Assembly (NCBI GenBank): GCA_904066235.2
Contig: CAJFCV020000002.1
Coordinates: 9,362,001-9,426,000 of the forward strand
DNA length: 64,000 bases
Reading direction: 5' to 3'
DNA from: Bursaphelenchus xylophilus
Lineage: Eukaryota > Nematoda > Chromadorea > Rhabditida > Aphelenchoididae
Positions within the stretch are counted from its first letter, which is position 1. Each line of letters opens with the position of its first letter. Below the pieces are notes generated by a model. That model saw only the letters and a list, made by a program, of their open reading frames with translations, was not told the DNA's origin and made no database searches. Shown here piece by piece: positions 12,916-30,600 of this stretch. The translations under genes were made by a program, and so were the position numbers.

Positions 12916-13545
12916 TAATAAAATTGATTAAAATGAATTGTAAACATACGAAATATTAATTTGAAAGAGAGATTACAAATTGAAATGTTTTCGTGGTGGG
13001 ACCCAAAAAATGAAAAATGGCAAAAAAAATCGTGGACTGTGATTGGATAGTAATAAAATTGATTAAAATGAATTGTAAACATACGAAATATTAATTTGAA
13101 AGAGAGATTACAAATTGAAATGTTTTCGTGGTGGGACCCAAAAAATGAAAAATGGCAAAAAAAATCGTGGACTGTGATTGGATAGTAATAAAATTGATTA
13201 AAATGAATTGTAAACATACGAAATATTAATTTGAAAGAGAGATTACAAATTGAAATGTTTTCGTGGTGGGACCCAAAAAATGAAAAATGGCACAAATATC
13301 GTGGGCTGTGATTGGATAGTAATAAAATTGATTAAAATTAAGTGTAAACATAAGAAATATTGATTTGAAAAGGAGATTACTAATTGAAATGTTTTCGTGG
13401 TGGGACCCAAAAAAATGGAAAATGGCGAAAAAATCGTGGATTGTGATTGTATAGTAATAAAATTGACTAAAATGAAGTGTAAAAATAAAAAATATCGATT
13501 TGAAAAGAATATACAAATTGAAATGTTTTCGTGGTAAAACCCAAA
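12885..13545. repeat. 135-bp tandem repeat, about five units
   Basis: The word ATCGTGG(A/G)CTGTGATTGGATAG recurs at about 12894, 13029, 13164, 13298 and 13433, a period of 135 bp. The first three units are nearly identical and the last two are diverged. The first unit overlaps the final codons and TAG of the GT92 gene, so each unit carries a copy of that gene end followed by TTTTCGTGGTGGGACCCAAAA. Confidence 0.93.
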
Positions 13546-14319
13546 AAAAATTTTTTGAAGTGTATTATCTCAGCAGCCCTATCAGAAAATACTATATAAC
13601 ATTTACAAAACTCTTATAATTATGTGAACTTCATTTTGGCCAAGTTTCATCAAAATCCCTCACTTCACTTGTTTTCGTGGCGGGACTCAAAAGAAAAATA
13701 TCAAGTACAGTAATCCTAGTAAAGAAGCGTCCAATGGATTCTTTGTGAACAAACTCAAAGTCTTAATTAAAAAATAAATCGGTCTTGACCAAACTCTGAG
13801 ATTTTTACCTTATTTTAGACAGCTTTCAACTGTTTTTTCAAATCTCATTTTCTTTTTTATCCTCCTCAAAGTTTTTAATAGAACCCCCCTTCTCGTGCCG
13901 GAAATCAAATTTCATCATCGCCAAGACTGTGTGTTCTTATTGTTTGGCTTTCACATAGTTCGTTTGAATAAATTTTTTGGGCTCTTGCTGTTCCAAAAGG
14001 CTCGTAAAGGGATGTGGGAAGTGAATAACAGTCCTCCAAATTGGGCTGTAAAACAGGCATGTCAAGTTTGATGGTGCGGAAGGCAAGTTGGCTTTGCAAC
14101 AGGGATGAAATCAGAAAAATATTGGATTCTTATATTACACATTGTGGTTTAGGCAATAAAATTCGATTTTTTGCTGAAATTTCTGAATTTTTGGAGACGA
14201 GCTATGCCACGAATGAAAATTCAGACCTTCTTACGTCTATTCTGTACCTTATTTCTAGATTTTTTATCGTCTTTTCAACTCTTATTCCAGTTATATTATT
14301 CATGGTGGCATGGATAATA
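13546..14319 (-). pseudogene. Possible minus-strand terminal exon, otherwise no gene seen
   Basis: The minus strand is open from 14130 down to a TGA at 13905 (about 75 codons). The composition looks codon-like (PVLQPNLEDCYSLPTSLYEP; TARAQKIYSNEL). No good acceptor is seen upstream, and I do not recognise the peptide. A second short open stretch at about 14244-14290 (minus) ends at a GTAAGA donor. The mariner-type insertion at 14320 would cut any longer gene. It is best treated as a gene relic or a chance open frame. Confidence 0.25.
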
Positions 14320-15219
14320 CAGGGTGCGCCAAAAATATTGGGACTCATATTTTTACTTGCCCTGCGGGATGTAATGGTACAAGAGCAAAGTGGTCGCTTG
14401 TGCAAACGTGCAATGCTCCCAAGAATCTATCTTCAAAGTTTCAGACCGAGTAGTCGTATACGACACCTGATCTGCCATTATAAGTGCTCACAACTAAGGC
14501 CCTTGAGGCACGGACCCCAAAATGGATAAAAATTGGAAACACTAGTTTTACCGTTGCATGCTATGGCAGAAATTCACTTTATATGACAGAGTAGCGGTCG
14601 CTTTTTATACACTAAAAATGATTTTTACTTATAATGACGATTACATCTTTTACAGCCCGTCAAAGTCGACCTAAAAACGCGCCGTTTTCCAGAAAACTTC
14701 CGTAAGATCAAAGATTTTTATGTAGAAGTTTCCATGTAAGGTTCCCAGCGTATTAGGCATCAGAGACACTTTTATAAGGACAACGAGAGTCTGACTAGTC
14801 GTCTTTGAAAAATTATTTTTTTATCTTCTGCCTCTGGGGGATGAGATAGTGACTATAGCGGTAGAATTTACTCTAAGGTTGCTCGTCAAGTGAGCTTGGA
14901 CTGAAGATCGCTAAAAGTAATTCAGTTGTGTCAGAATGTATCCCGAGTATAGCGTTACGTCGATTTTTACGCTCAAGTACTTTTCACCTTGTAGTAAACT
15001 GCCAAAATATATCAAGCTTCGAAGGACCGTGCCTCCAATCCGCACCACAAAGTTTTTTCCATACAGAAACTGTCCCCTTGTAGGTGTAGATTTTCTTTTA
15101 CAGTATGACAATTCCCTATGTACACACTCTATAACCACAAAATTTTAGAGCAACACGGGCGATACTGTGGTATTGAGATCGTTAAAAACAACTAAACTTC
15201 TGGTTATCTAATTACCTAA

Positions 15220-15340
15220 TCAATAATCCGACATGATCTTATAGATATATATTTATTTATTGCTCTCATAAAAATCTATCTAGACTACTAAAAGGAACGC
15301 TTATATAATATCATTATAGACACAAGCGCCGCCCCTTACT
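15220..15340. repeat. Left 121-bp direct repeat (candidate LTR)
   Basis: Identical along its length to 16057-16177, starting TCAATAATCCGACATG and ending GCCGCCCCTTACT. Identity of the two copies means a recent insertion or gene conversion. Confidence 0.9.
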
Positions 15341-16056
15341 CCTCCCCATTTTAGAAGAAGTTACTGGGGTTATCGGGAATCTGGACTGGGCTCTGGTGCG
15401 GTACTCATTCAGGATAGTCGTAGTGATCGGATTTGTTCATTTCCTGGGGGTTGTCGGTGATCGTAGGTTTGGTGCGGTACACGTGTTCGAGGTAGCGATG
15501 GTGGCAGTTCGATTGGTCCATGTCCTGGGGTAGCCGGCGCTTGGAAAAGACTATAAATGGTAATATGCGATAAATGATTGAAAAAAAAAGACAATAATTG
15601 GTACATAGATAATTAAGACGATAAGTGATGGATGAAAACAATAATAATTTTTCTTGAAGCAGGATTTTGCCTGATTTGCCCTTTTTTCCTTATTCTTGCT
15701 TTAAACAACACCGAAACTGTGCCTTTATGAAACTATGCCTTTATGCCCTTTCTTTTTCTTGAATTTACTTGCTTTTTGAGAAAGAGAAAAAATGCTTTGC
15801 TCTCAAAAATGCCCTGCTTAAACAAATGACTTATCTTTTTGAGGACGATGGTTGTTGATCCTCCTCTCTCATTTCTTCCGAGTCTTCTACTGCCCCTTCC
15901 ATTTCTGTTTGCGGCATCCTTTCCTCTTTACATGATGCGAAGTTTGGGAACGCTGGAGTCGTGATATATCGTGTCGCATAGTATTTTGTTGCGATTAGCT
16001 GCGGTATATTGATCAACGGCCCGTATCTGGCCTGGTAGGATTTGTTGCTCAGACTT

Positions 16057-16177
16057 TCAATAATCCGACATGATCTTATAGATATATATTTATTTATTGC
16101 TCTCATAAAAATCTATCTAGACTACTAAAAGGAACGCTTATATAATATCATTATAGACACAAGCGCCGCCCCTTACT
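16057..16177. repeat. Right 121-bp direct repeat (candidate LTR)
   Basis: Partner of 15220-15340. On the minus strand this is the 5' repeat, followed by AAAGTCTGAGCAACAAATCC. No obvious tRNA 3'-end complement (TGG...) follows at once. Confidence 0.9.
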
Positions 16178-16345
16178 AACATAAAAATCCGAACTTTCGG
16201 GATTTTTTTTTGTTTTTTCGACCAGCGCCGCTGTGGGAACATTCCATATCGGTTTTCAACCATGATTACAGTTTTGATTCCAAGGCCAGCCGAAAAAAGC
16301 TACACGGAATTGATTTTTGTCCCAATATTTTTGGCGCACCCTGTA

Positions 16346-17373
16346 TAATCTAGATTTTCTCTTATAATTTCAATGTTTATAGATGTCTAATGTAAACCTA
16401 AAGAAATTAGGAGAGTTTACACGTAGAGCATACCATTTTTCATCATTAAAATCCGCATTTTAGACCATGAAATTATATTATCCATGGTAATACAAACAAA
16501 TTATTTTAAAAGAAGCGTCTATGCCGCTGAATCGGGCCTAAATTTAGTAAAAAGGTTTAAGACTCAACTCTAAGCCAATTCTAAGCTCTTCGGTCTTCAT
16601 TTCTCCCATTTCCCATCAAATTCCCACAAGCGCACTGATGAGTCAGAATGGCCCCGACACGAAAATCATTTGGAGGGATTTTTTGGCGTTCCGCTCGCTC
16701 TGCTCGATGGAAGAAGGTTTTTCCTTGTTCTAGCCGGCGTCGCAGTCTAATTACGGACATTCCGGGATATATCTCCCTCAACTTTGTTATTAATTTGTCT
16801 CTTGATTCATTTATTTTCGCACTGACCTCCTACTCCAATATTTTCTTCATCGTAGAGGCGGAAAAACGCCTCTCTCGAGCGTCGCTCGAGGCCTTTTCGA
16901 ATTCCCTTCCTCCCGCTGGGTTTTCCTTTCGCCTCCTTTGCTAAAATTATTCCCTTCGTGCTTTCGAAATGGCCGGGCCAAGAATTGGTTGGCCCTTTTT
17001 TGGTAGTCAGGGCCAAAAAACAGCGTTTTGGCACCCATTGTAAGAAAAGGATTTCGTAAAAAGTAGTCGAACAGTCGGCATGAGGAAGAATGAGAAATTT
17101 GCCCCCGCTTTCGCTGATTTTTATCTGCATACGCGCACTTGAGAGCTCAATTTATGTTGTTGTAGGTGAAAAAATTTAGTTTTAGGCACTAAATTAATAT
17201 TTGCCCCAAAATTGTTTGACTTCTTGATGAATAAGACAGTATTTGTCGAACTCTTGTTGATAAGCACCGCTTTTCCCACCAATTCGCGTTGTAAACTATA
17301 TTTTTGACGATGTTACACTTGGTGATTCATAAATTTTGTTATTTTTCAGGGTTCTTCACGGGTAGTTGAGATC
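16346..17373 (+). promoter_or_regulatory. Upstream region of the kinesin-13 gene
   Basis: No gene supported. From about 16600 the sequence is more GC rich and pyrimidine rich, with a perfect palindrome CTCGAGCG/CGCTCGAG at about 16876-16892. Short open frames here run on several overlapping frames and look fortuitous. It ends with TTTTTCAG at 17342-17349, 24 bp before the ATG, which is either an ordinary intron acceptor or a spliced-leader site. Confidence 0.5.
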
Positions 17374-23562
<6,189 letters not shown>

Positions 23563-24226
23563 GACGCCGCTTGCAACAATATCTCCGATCTTTAGTTATC
23601 TGCTTTAACCTATGAAATCGCTTAATTCCAATTTTTCTTTTTTTTCTGTTTACGGGTCTCCACGTCCTATCCCATCGAATTGTATTGTTTATCACCCAAA
23701 AAGTCGCTTAATTATAACGGAAATTTTTTTGTAAATTCTAAATTGTACTGTGTCTTGTTATTCCTGTTCAATAATGCCGTCTTGTTTTCTTTTCAAAACA
23801 TTTATTAGAGAATTGTAAGTTATTATTTTGCTGTAGAAATAAATTAACCTTCCTGGATGAAGATTGGAAGTGGTTTTTTTATAGTACACTTGATTAGCCG
23901 ATGTTCGACTTGACAATTGCTTGTTTCTCATCGATTTTTTTGATATAATAATGGATAAAGCTGGGAGAATAGAGGACAGGGAGCTTGAGATGTGTATTTG
24001 GTAAAAGATTTGTTTATCATAGCGATTTTTTCAGCGAAAATTTCGAAATTAAAAAAAAATTTTTGAATTTTTAGAAAATTTTTGAATTTTTAAAATGAAA
24101 AAGAGATTCTCCGCAACAAATACCAAGGGACAAGTGCAAAAATTTTCCTGATTTTCCTATTTTTCTGTATTTTGCAAAATTTTTTTCGAAACATTCAAAC
24201 AATTTTCAACAAATTTTATTTTTAGC
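23563..24226 (+). other. Kinesin 3' UTR and spacer, no gene seen
   Basis: A possible polyadenylation signal AATAAA lies at about 23839-23850. AT-rich runs follow. I see no coding exon. Confidence 0.4.
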
Positions 24227-24680
24227 CCACAAGAAAAGTGTGCCAAATCCGACGCTCAGATTTTCTTTAAATTTTGCACACGTATCGGTGAGCTTCCAAT
24301 GAGGAATTCCTGGAAATTTTAGGTCTTGCTTTGCAGGCGCAGCCGAGATATTGAACGATCTTTGTGGCCGAGAGAGTATGCGAAATGAGGAGAGCGGTCA
24401 GAGAGAAAACTCTTTTTGGCCGTACCTTTGCCAGTTTCGTGCGGAAAAAATTGATTTTTTGTGGAAAGATTACCCTCTACGGTAGAAATTAATACGAAAC
24501 TTTTCATGCCAAAAAAAGCAAAAAAATCAAAAAATTTCACATTTTTCGACCTAAAAATCTCGGTTGTTTCTGCAAAACGCGAGCTAAAAAACTCGCATAT
24601 GTCTTAAAAAAGATTACTGTAAATTTGCCCTAAGTTTTATCGAAATCTGAGCGTCGCACTGCAGACACTTCTCCTGTGAA
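24227..24680. mobile_element. 445-bp CAGGGG element, diverged copy
   Basis: The left end is CACAAGAAAAGTGTGCC followed by GACGCTCAGATTTT; the right end is GAGCGTCGCACTGC followed by CTTCTCCTGTG. Internal family words are present (CTCTACGGTAGAAAT, CGGTTGTTTCTGCAAA). It ends 6 bp before the stop codon of the minus-strand secreted gene. Confidence 0.75.
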
Positions 24681-24685
24681 TTAAT

Positions 24686-27600
24686 TCACTCTGGTTTCTC
24701 TTTTTTCTTGCCCTTTTTTCTTCGATCATCCGCGTAATCCTCCATTTCTTCGGGGTCTTCCTCCTCATCCGCGTCTATGGGAAGCTCAATCCCGGAACAA
24801 AGGGCGGGCGGAACAACGTTGAGGCCGTTGGCCAGGGTGAAGAGGTTGAAGAAATTGGATTGGATGTCAAATTGAGTGGAGTTGTAACATCTAAAAATTC
24901 AAAAATAAGGGGTATTTTTAAAAATAAATTTTAATTTTTTTCGAATGCGATTTTCTGAATGAGGTACTGTAGAAGCTCCCTCAAATTTCTTTAAGATATT
25001 TTGTTTGCATGACGTCTCAAGGTCTGAAAATTTCAGCTCATGCTTTGCAACGAGAGCCGAGATATTAATGAATCTTTTGTTCGAGAGAGTACGGAAAATG
25101 CGGAGAGTGGCCAGAGAAAAAACCCGTTTTTAGCCCATATCTTCGCGAATTTCAAACGGAAAATATTGATTTTTTGAGAAAGTATTTTATGGCTCATACG
25201 GAATGGAATGCCTTATTTTTTGCCTTTAAATTCGTTAAAAATTTTTTTGCATTTTGGTACCTCATCAAATTTAGCCTCGCATTTTTTTTCAAATTATGTA
25301 AGAATAATCTTCCTAGGCCACGTTTGGATCCATAAAAAGTTTAAAGTTTATCTCAAAACTATACTTGGAAAGCCGAGATATTCAACAATTTTTTTTCGAG
25401 AGAGTACGGAAAATGAGGAGAGTGATCAGAGAAAAAAATATTTTTTGTCTATTTTCTGTCAATTTCGCGCGGAAAAAAATTGATTTTTTATGTAAATATT
25501 TTATGAGATGAAATGCCAATTTTCTACATTTTCAACTCGCTAAAAAATTTTTCGATTTTTCCCCAGCTTTAGATCCAAAAAAATCTCTGTCGTTTCTGCA
25601 AATCAAAAAGCTAAGAATCTCACATATGTCATGGAAAACTTTTACATAAATTTTGCGCCAAGTTCCATCGAAATCTGAACCTCACAGTTCGAGAACTTGA
25701 CTGATCAGCAGTGTTTGTAACGATGACTTACTTGAGGGTCTTGGTGGTTTCCACAGCCAGCATTAAATCCCCATATTGGAAGGCGTATAAGGCGTCGGAG
25801 AGAACTTTATTGCAGTCTCTTCGGATCAGACATGTCATGGGAACGAGATAGTCTTTGAGAAAACTGAAAAAAAAGAGAATTTTTAAAATTTCGAATATCC
25901 AAAAAAAAATTTTTTTGTCACGGAAAGTACTTTTATGAGGTATGGAGTTGCAGGTCGATACATATATCAAAAAAATCGTAAAATTTTGCTGATTCAGAAT
26001 ATGTAAAAATTAGCTGCCCGATTTTGGTTTTTAAGGGTGAAAAAACCATCGGAACTTTTCTCGCAACACCACGCAAATGACTTTTTGACCAAGTTTTTAC
26101 CAATTCAAAACCTTTGTTTTAAGCTAAAGTAAACCCTGGCGTCTTGACAAGCCTTACAATATCGAATTTGATTAATACTACACCTTATAGCCCCTTATTT
26201 ATATAGCACTGCCAATATAAAAAAGGGGCATTTGCGTGGTGTTGCGAGAAAAGTTTGAGGGTTTTTTCGCCCTTACAAACCAAAATTTGGCAGCTAATTT
26301 TTACATATTCTGAATCAGAAAAAAATTGCAATTCTTTTGATACTAGTCGCGGCAAAAAGTCCTTAGAATTTTTCGCGGCCCCCAAATCCCGCCGCACCCC
26401 GAAATGTCAATTTGTCGCTGAGAAAAATGGGAATCGCGCGCGACAATAAGGCAAAATCAACGAATTCGCACGGTGCAAAAGCACTTTTCGGGTTCATGCA
26501 CCGTGCAGAGTCGCAGAAAATTCCAAAGACTTTTTGCCGCGACTAGTATATGTCTCGACCTGTAACTCCATACCCCATAGAAGTACTTTCCTTGTGAAAA
26601 AATCATGCAGATTTTTAACTCTCATTTTTTTTGCGTTTTGACCCTTACAAGGGAAGTCACTTAAGTCACGGATCGATTTTTAAAAACGACTGTTACAGCG
26701 ATGGGGAGGGTAAGACGGAGATATCAAATCTGAAAACCGCTACCTCCACCGGCTTCTGGGAGCCGAGATAATCGACCAAAAAGGTTTAACCAAAAAAAGT
26801 TGCTGCGAATAGTCCTCTGTTCCGAAAGAAGGAGGGAAGAGAACCGAATGGTCCGGTGGTCTGGAAGCGCGCTTCCGGGCCTTGACCTTTTCAGGTTCGA
26901 ATCCGCATGGGTCAAATATTTATTGAACTTTTCCTGTAATCCAGTAAATTTACTGGTACGATAAAATTTTTGGTTTTTAGCATATTTGACAATAAAATTT
27001 CAGAGTAATAATTTGAATGCGAGTTCCAAACGATTTGGATTTTCAAGGTTGAAAATTTACCGTAAAATAGACATAAAATATAAAAATAAATTGCTAGAAA
27101 ACTTACTGGATTACAGCAATTGTTTTATAAAATTTTCGCAAGCTCGAGACCCGCGCGGATTCGAACCTGAAAAGGTGAAGGCCCGGAAGCGCGCTTCCAG
27201 ACCACCGGACCATTCGGTTCGCTGGCTTTTCTTCTTTCGAAAGGAAGAAATGTTCGGAGGAATTTGGGCAAACTTTTTGGTCGATTATCTCGGCTCCCAA
27301 AGGCCGGTGGAGGTAACGGTTTTCAGATTTGATATCTCCTTCCTACCCTCCCCATCGCTGTAACAGTCGTTTTACAAAATCGATCCGTGACTTAAGTGAC
27401 TTCCCTTGTTAGCCACTCCTTTCACAAATCAAAGTGAAAAAAACAGATTGTTTTAGTTCCGAAGTTTTATAGCCTTCTTATCATGACCCACTTGTTCGGA
27501 GGTGTGAAAAGATGACAAAACTTTGGCTTAATTATGAAAGCCATTGTCTGTGTCGCTCTAATTGTGCTTGTTGGCTCGAATGAAATCTCTAGGTTCAGAG

Positions 27601-30600
27601 GTAAGCAAGTGAAAAAATTATGAGGTTTTAAATGTCGGCAAAAAATTTTTTTACTTTTTAAAACTTTAGATTCTTGAAAAATTGGGGTACCTACAAGTGA
27701 GGAATCAAATTATTTTTTCAGCAAGAGACACTTGCTTTTCACAGGGGAAGTACCCCAAGTGCGACGCTCAGATTTTGATGAAACTTGGCACAAATTTAGA
27801 ATAATTTTTACTGAACAATATGCCAGAATTCTGGCTCGCGCTTTGCAGAAACGGCCGAGATTTTTAGACCGAAAAGTTGGAAGAATGTGAAAATTTTCTG
27901 CGAATTTCGGAACAAAAAGTTTCGTACCTATTTCTACCGTAGAGGGTAATGTTTCCACAAAAAATCATTTTTTTCCGCGCGAAACTGGCAAAGATACGGT
28001 CAAAAAGAGTTTCCTCTCTGACCGCTCTCCGCATTTCGCGTACTCTCTCAGCAAGATTGTTCAATCTCTCAGTGGCCCGTCCAATCAGCGAGCTAAAACT
28101 TTCAGGAATTGATGTTTGGCCTATGCTCGACTTGAATGCAAAATTTTTAAAAAACTGAGCGTCGCACTTGGGGTACCTTCCTTGTCAGTTACGCAATAAG
28201 GATATGGGTTTCGATTGGATTTTCAATTTGAAAATTTAGGTTAGAGACGGGAAATTCCCATTTTTTACTGATTTTTTGGTCAAAAGTGTCGTTTCAAGTT
28301 AAATACTATAGTTAATGGTTGCTAAAACAGCATTTTAAAGAACGGTTATGGCTTATGAAGCAGTGTGTGAGACACGACTGAGCAATTTTCTTCAGAATTT
28401 GACCTGTTTTTGACGAAAATGAGGTTTTTCCAAAAACAGCGGGGGTACTTGATCCAGTGGCAAAAAATGTGCCATTTTGTACCCTGGAAGTATCAAAAAA
28501 ATGTGTAAAATACCTCCCTCTCCAAGTGAAAAAACTCCGATTTCAAAAGCGCATCCGCTCTTTTTGTGAAGCCCTTCAAAACGAAGTTTTTGTTTTTTCA
28601 CTTGGAGAGGGAGGTATTTTGCCACATTTTTGATACTTCCCGGATGCAAAATATCACGTTTTTTGCCACTGCATCAGGTCCGTCACAGTAAAAACGGATG
28701 CGCTTTTAAAAACGGTGCTTTTTCCACTTCTAGAGGGAGGCATTTTGCCACATTTTTGATACTTCCCGGATGCAAAATATCACGTTTTTTGCCACTGCAT
28801 CAGGTCCGCCACTGTAAACGGGCGCTATTTTTTAATATTTAAAACATCGACGAATTCTCCCAGCTCTATATATCCTTTCAGAATGGCACTGCGGCGACGA
28901 AGACCTCTACGCGATAAGCACCGACATAATGCGCCAATCGAATTCGATTGTCGAGGTCTACGAACGTGTGCAGGATGCTCTGCGCTTGTATCGAAGAGGA
29001 CAATGGAACATTTTCGCGTCGCAATACGCCCGCTCCGAGGCGTCGTTCATTCAGATCCTGGGAGGGGGCTGGGGACACGCGGCCAACGCCCGACTACAGA
29101 ACCCCAACCTCTGCATGATCCTGTACTCGGGGAAGGCGTGGGTGTTGATGGTGGCAAAAACCGACGACAGCAAATGGAATAAAGCAAAATTGGAAGAGTA
29201 ATCGATGAAATTTTGTTGTTTTTTGAATAAAATCATCAAATTTTGAGATAAAATGAAGGCTTTAATTGCGACGCTCAGATTTTCGATAAACTTTGCACAT
29301 ATTTCTGGAATAGGAAACACATAAATTACTGAAAGTTTTAACTCGCTCTTTGCAGGTGCAGCCGAGATATTGAACAATCTTTTTGGCCGAGAGTGCGAAA
29401 TGAGGAGGGCGGTCAGAGAAAAAACACTTTTTTGGCAATAACTTTGCTAGTTTCGCGCGGAAAAAATTGATTTTTTGTGGAAATATTCGTCTGTACGGTA
29501 GAAATAGCTATGAAACTTTTCATGCCAGAATTTGCAAAAAAATGTAAAAATTTTTAAACGTTTTGAGTAAAAAACCTCGGTCGTTTCTGAAAAGGGCAAG
29601 CTAGTAGTCTCGTATATGTCTTCAAAAAAATTACCCTAAATTTGAACCAAGTTCTATCAAAATCAGAACGCTACACTTAGAGTATCCCCTGTTATTATAA
29701 TATAATAATAAAGTCATCATTTTTTAAACAAAAATTCAAGAACTTACTGACAAGCTTGAGCCTTTGTGATGCAATTGTCCTTGTGCACGTCCAGCGAAGT
29801 GTAATTGAAATTCATCAAGAAGTCCGGCTTCATTTGGCTCATCTTCTCCACGATGCATCCAGTGAAAGGGGAGACTAGGTTTGGAACTGAAAGGCATGGG
29901 GATAATAGGGGAGATATACATATATGTATGCACAGATATACATATATGTATACATATAAAGAAAGTCTCACAGTGACAAAAAAAGTCCTTGTTAAAAACC
30001 CCAATTACAATGAAACCTCTGCACAAAGACTGCCATAGAGCAAAGACTGTCTATAACAAACAATTTCAGCGGTCCCAAAAGTCAGCTCTAGACAAAAGAA
30101 ACCATATGTATATATGTATGAAAACCAAAGATTTTTGCTGTATAGAAAAGAAAATGTCGAGATTTGAAGAGAAGCTTACGTAATTTGAAAGTGATCAGCG
30201 CATTCGCCCGCATGATTTGCGGCTTCACTCCGTAGACCCAACATTGTTGTGGAGTGCTAAAATTGTATACAATAAGTCAAGGTAAAATAAGCAGAAACTC
30301 ATTAGGGAAGCACCCAAGTGAAACGCTCAGATTTTCTTTAAATTTTCACACGCTTCAGGCATAGGCCACATACTAATTGCTGAAAGTTTTAACTTGCGCT
30401 TTGCAAGCGCCATCGAGATATTGAGTCATCCTTTGTCGCCGAGAGAGTACGCGAAACGCGGAGAGCGGTCAGAGAGAAAATTCCTTTTGGTCGTATCTTT
30501 GCCAGTTTTACGCAGAAAAAAAATTATTTTTTGTAGAAAAAATGCCTTCTTCGGTAGAAATACGTATGAAACTTTATGTGCCAAAATTCGCTAAAAACTG

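Larger units (their letters stand above)
15220..16177 (-). mobile_element. Small LTR-like (TRIM-type) retroelement nested in the mariner
   Basis: Identical 121-bp direct repeats lie at 15220-15340 and 16057-16177. Read on the minus strand, each repeat contains a TATATAAG box and AATAAATAAA, like U3 and polyadenylation signals. A purine tract (AAAATGGGGAGGAG) lies directly upstream of the minus-strand 3' repeat, as a PPT should. A possible 4-bp duplication CTAA flanks it if the repeat is trimmed by 2 bp. The 716-bp interior has minus-strand open stretches at 15831-16106 (TEMEGAVEDSEEMREEDQQ) and 15405-15641 (QDMDQSNCHHRYLEHVYRTK), with no recognisable protease, RT or integrase. The repeat ends are not TG..CA, so a simple duplication remains possible. 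Confidence 0.55.
14320..16343. mobile_element. Tc1/mariner-type DNA element with 25-bp perfect TIRs
   Basis: The termini start CAGGGTGCGCC and are perfectly inverted over 25 bp (14320-14344 and 16319-16343). They are flanked by TA duplications at 14318-14319 and 16344-16345. Removing the nested 0.96-kb insertion leaves about 1.07 kb, a suitable size for a decayed or deleted mariner. A minus-strand stretch at 14911-15138 containing GEKYLSVKIDVTLYSGYIL faintly resembles the central part of a Tc1/mariner transposase, but no intact DDE gene is present. It is therefore probably non-autonomous. Confidence 0.8.
26648..27408. mobile_element. 761-bp palindromic CAAGGGAAGT element with paired tRNA-like modules
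   Basis: The termini CAAGGGAAGTCACTTAAGTC and inverse are flanked by TTA duplications (26645-26647, 27409-27411). Both arms are inverted over roughly 300 bp. Each arm carries the same tRNA-like block, so the element has one module per strand. It lies just upstream of the nested secreted-protein gene. Confidence 0.88.

Noticed and set aside
12750..13295. 181-codon minus-strand frame with three identical 45-residue repeats
   Set aside because: It is a translation of the 135-bp tandem repeat; 135 is a multiple of three, so any frame without stops repeats.
12885..13545. CRISPR array
   Set aside because: Direct repeats are contiguous 135-bp units without spacers, in a eukaryotic genome.
16648..16944. 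98-codon plus-strand frame upstream of the kinesin gene
   Set aside because: No domain, overlapping frames are equally open, and it lies in a GC-rich promoter-like stretch.
30033..30183. Coding exon on the plus strand between minus-strand exons
   Set aside because: The open stretch is short and Lys/Asn-rich, and the minus-strand gene structure explains the region.
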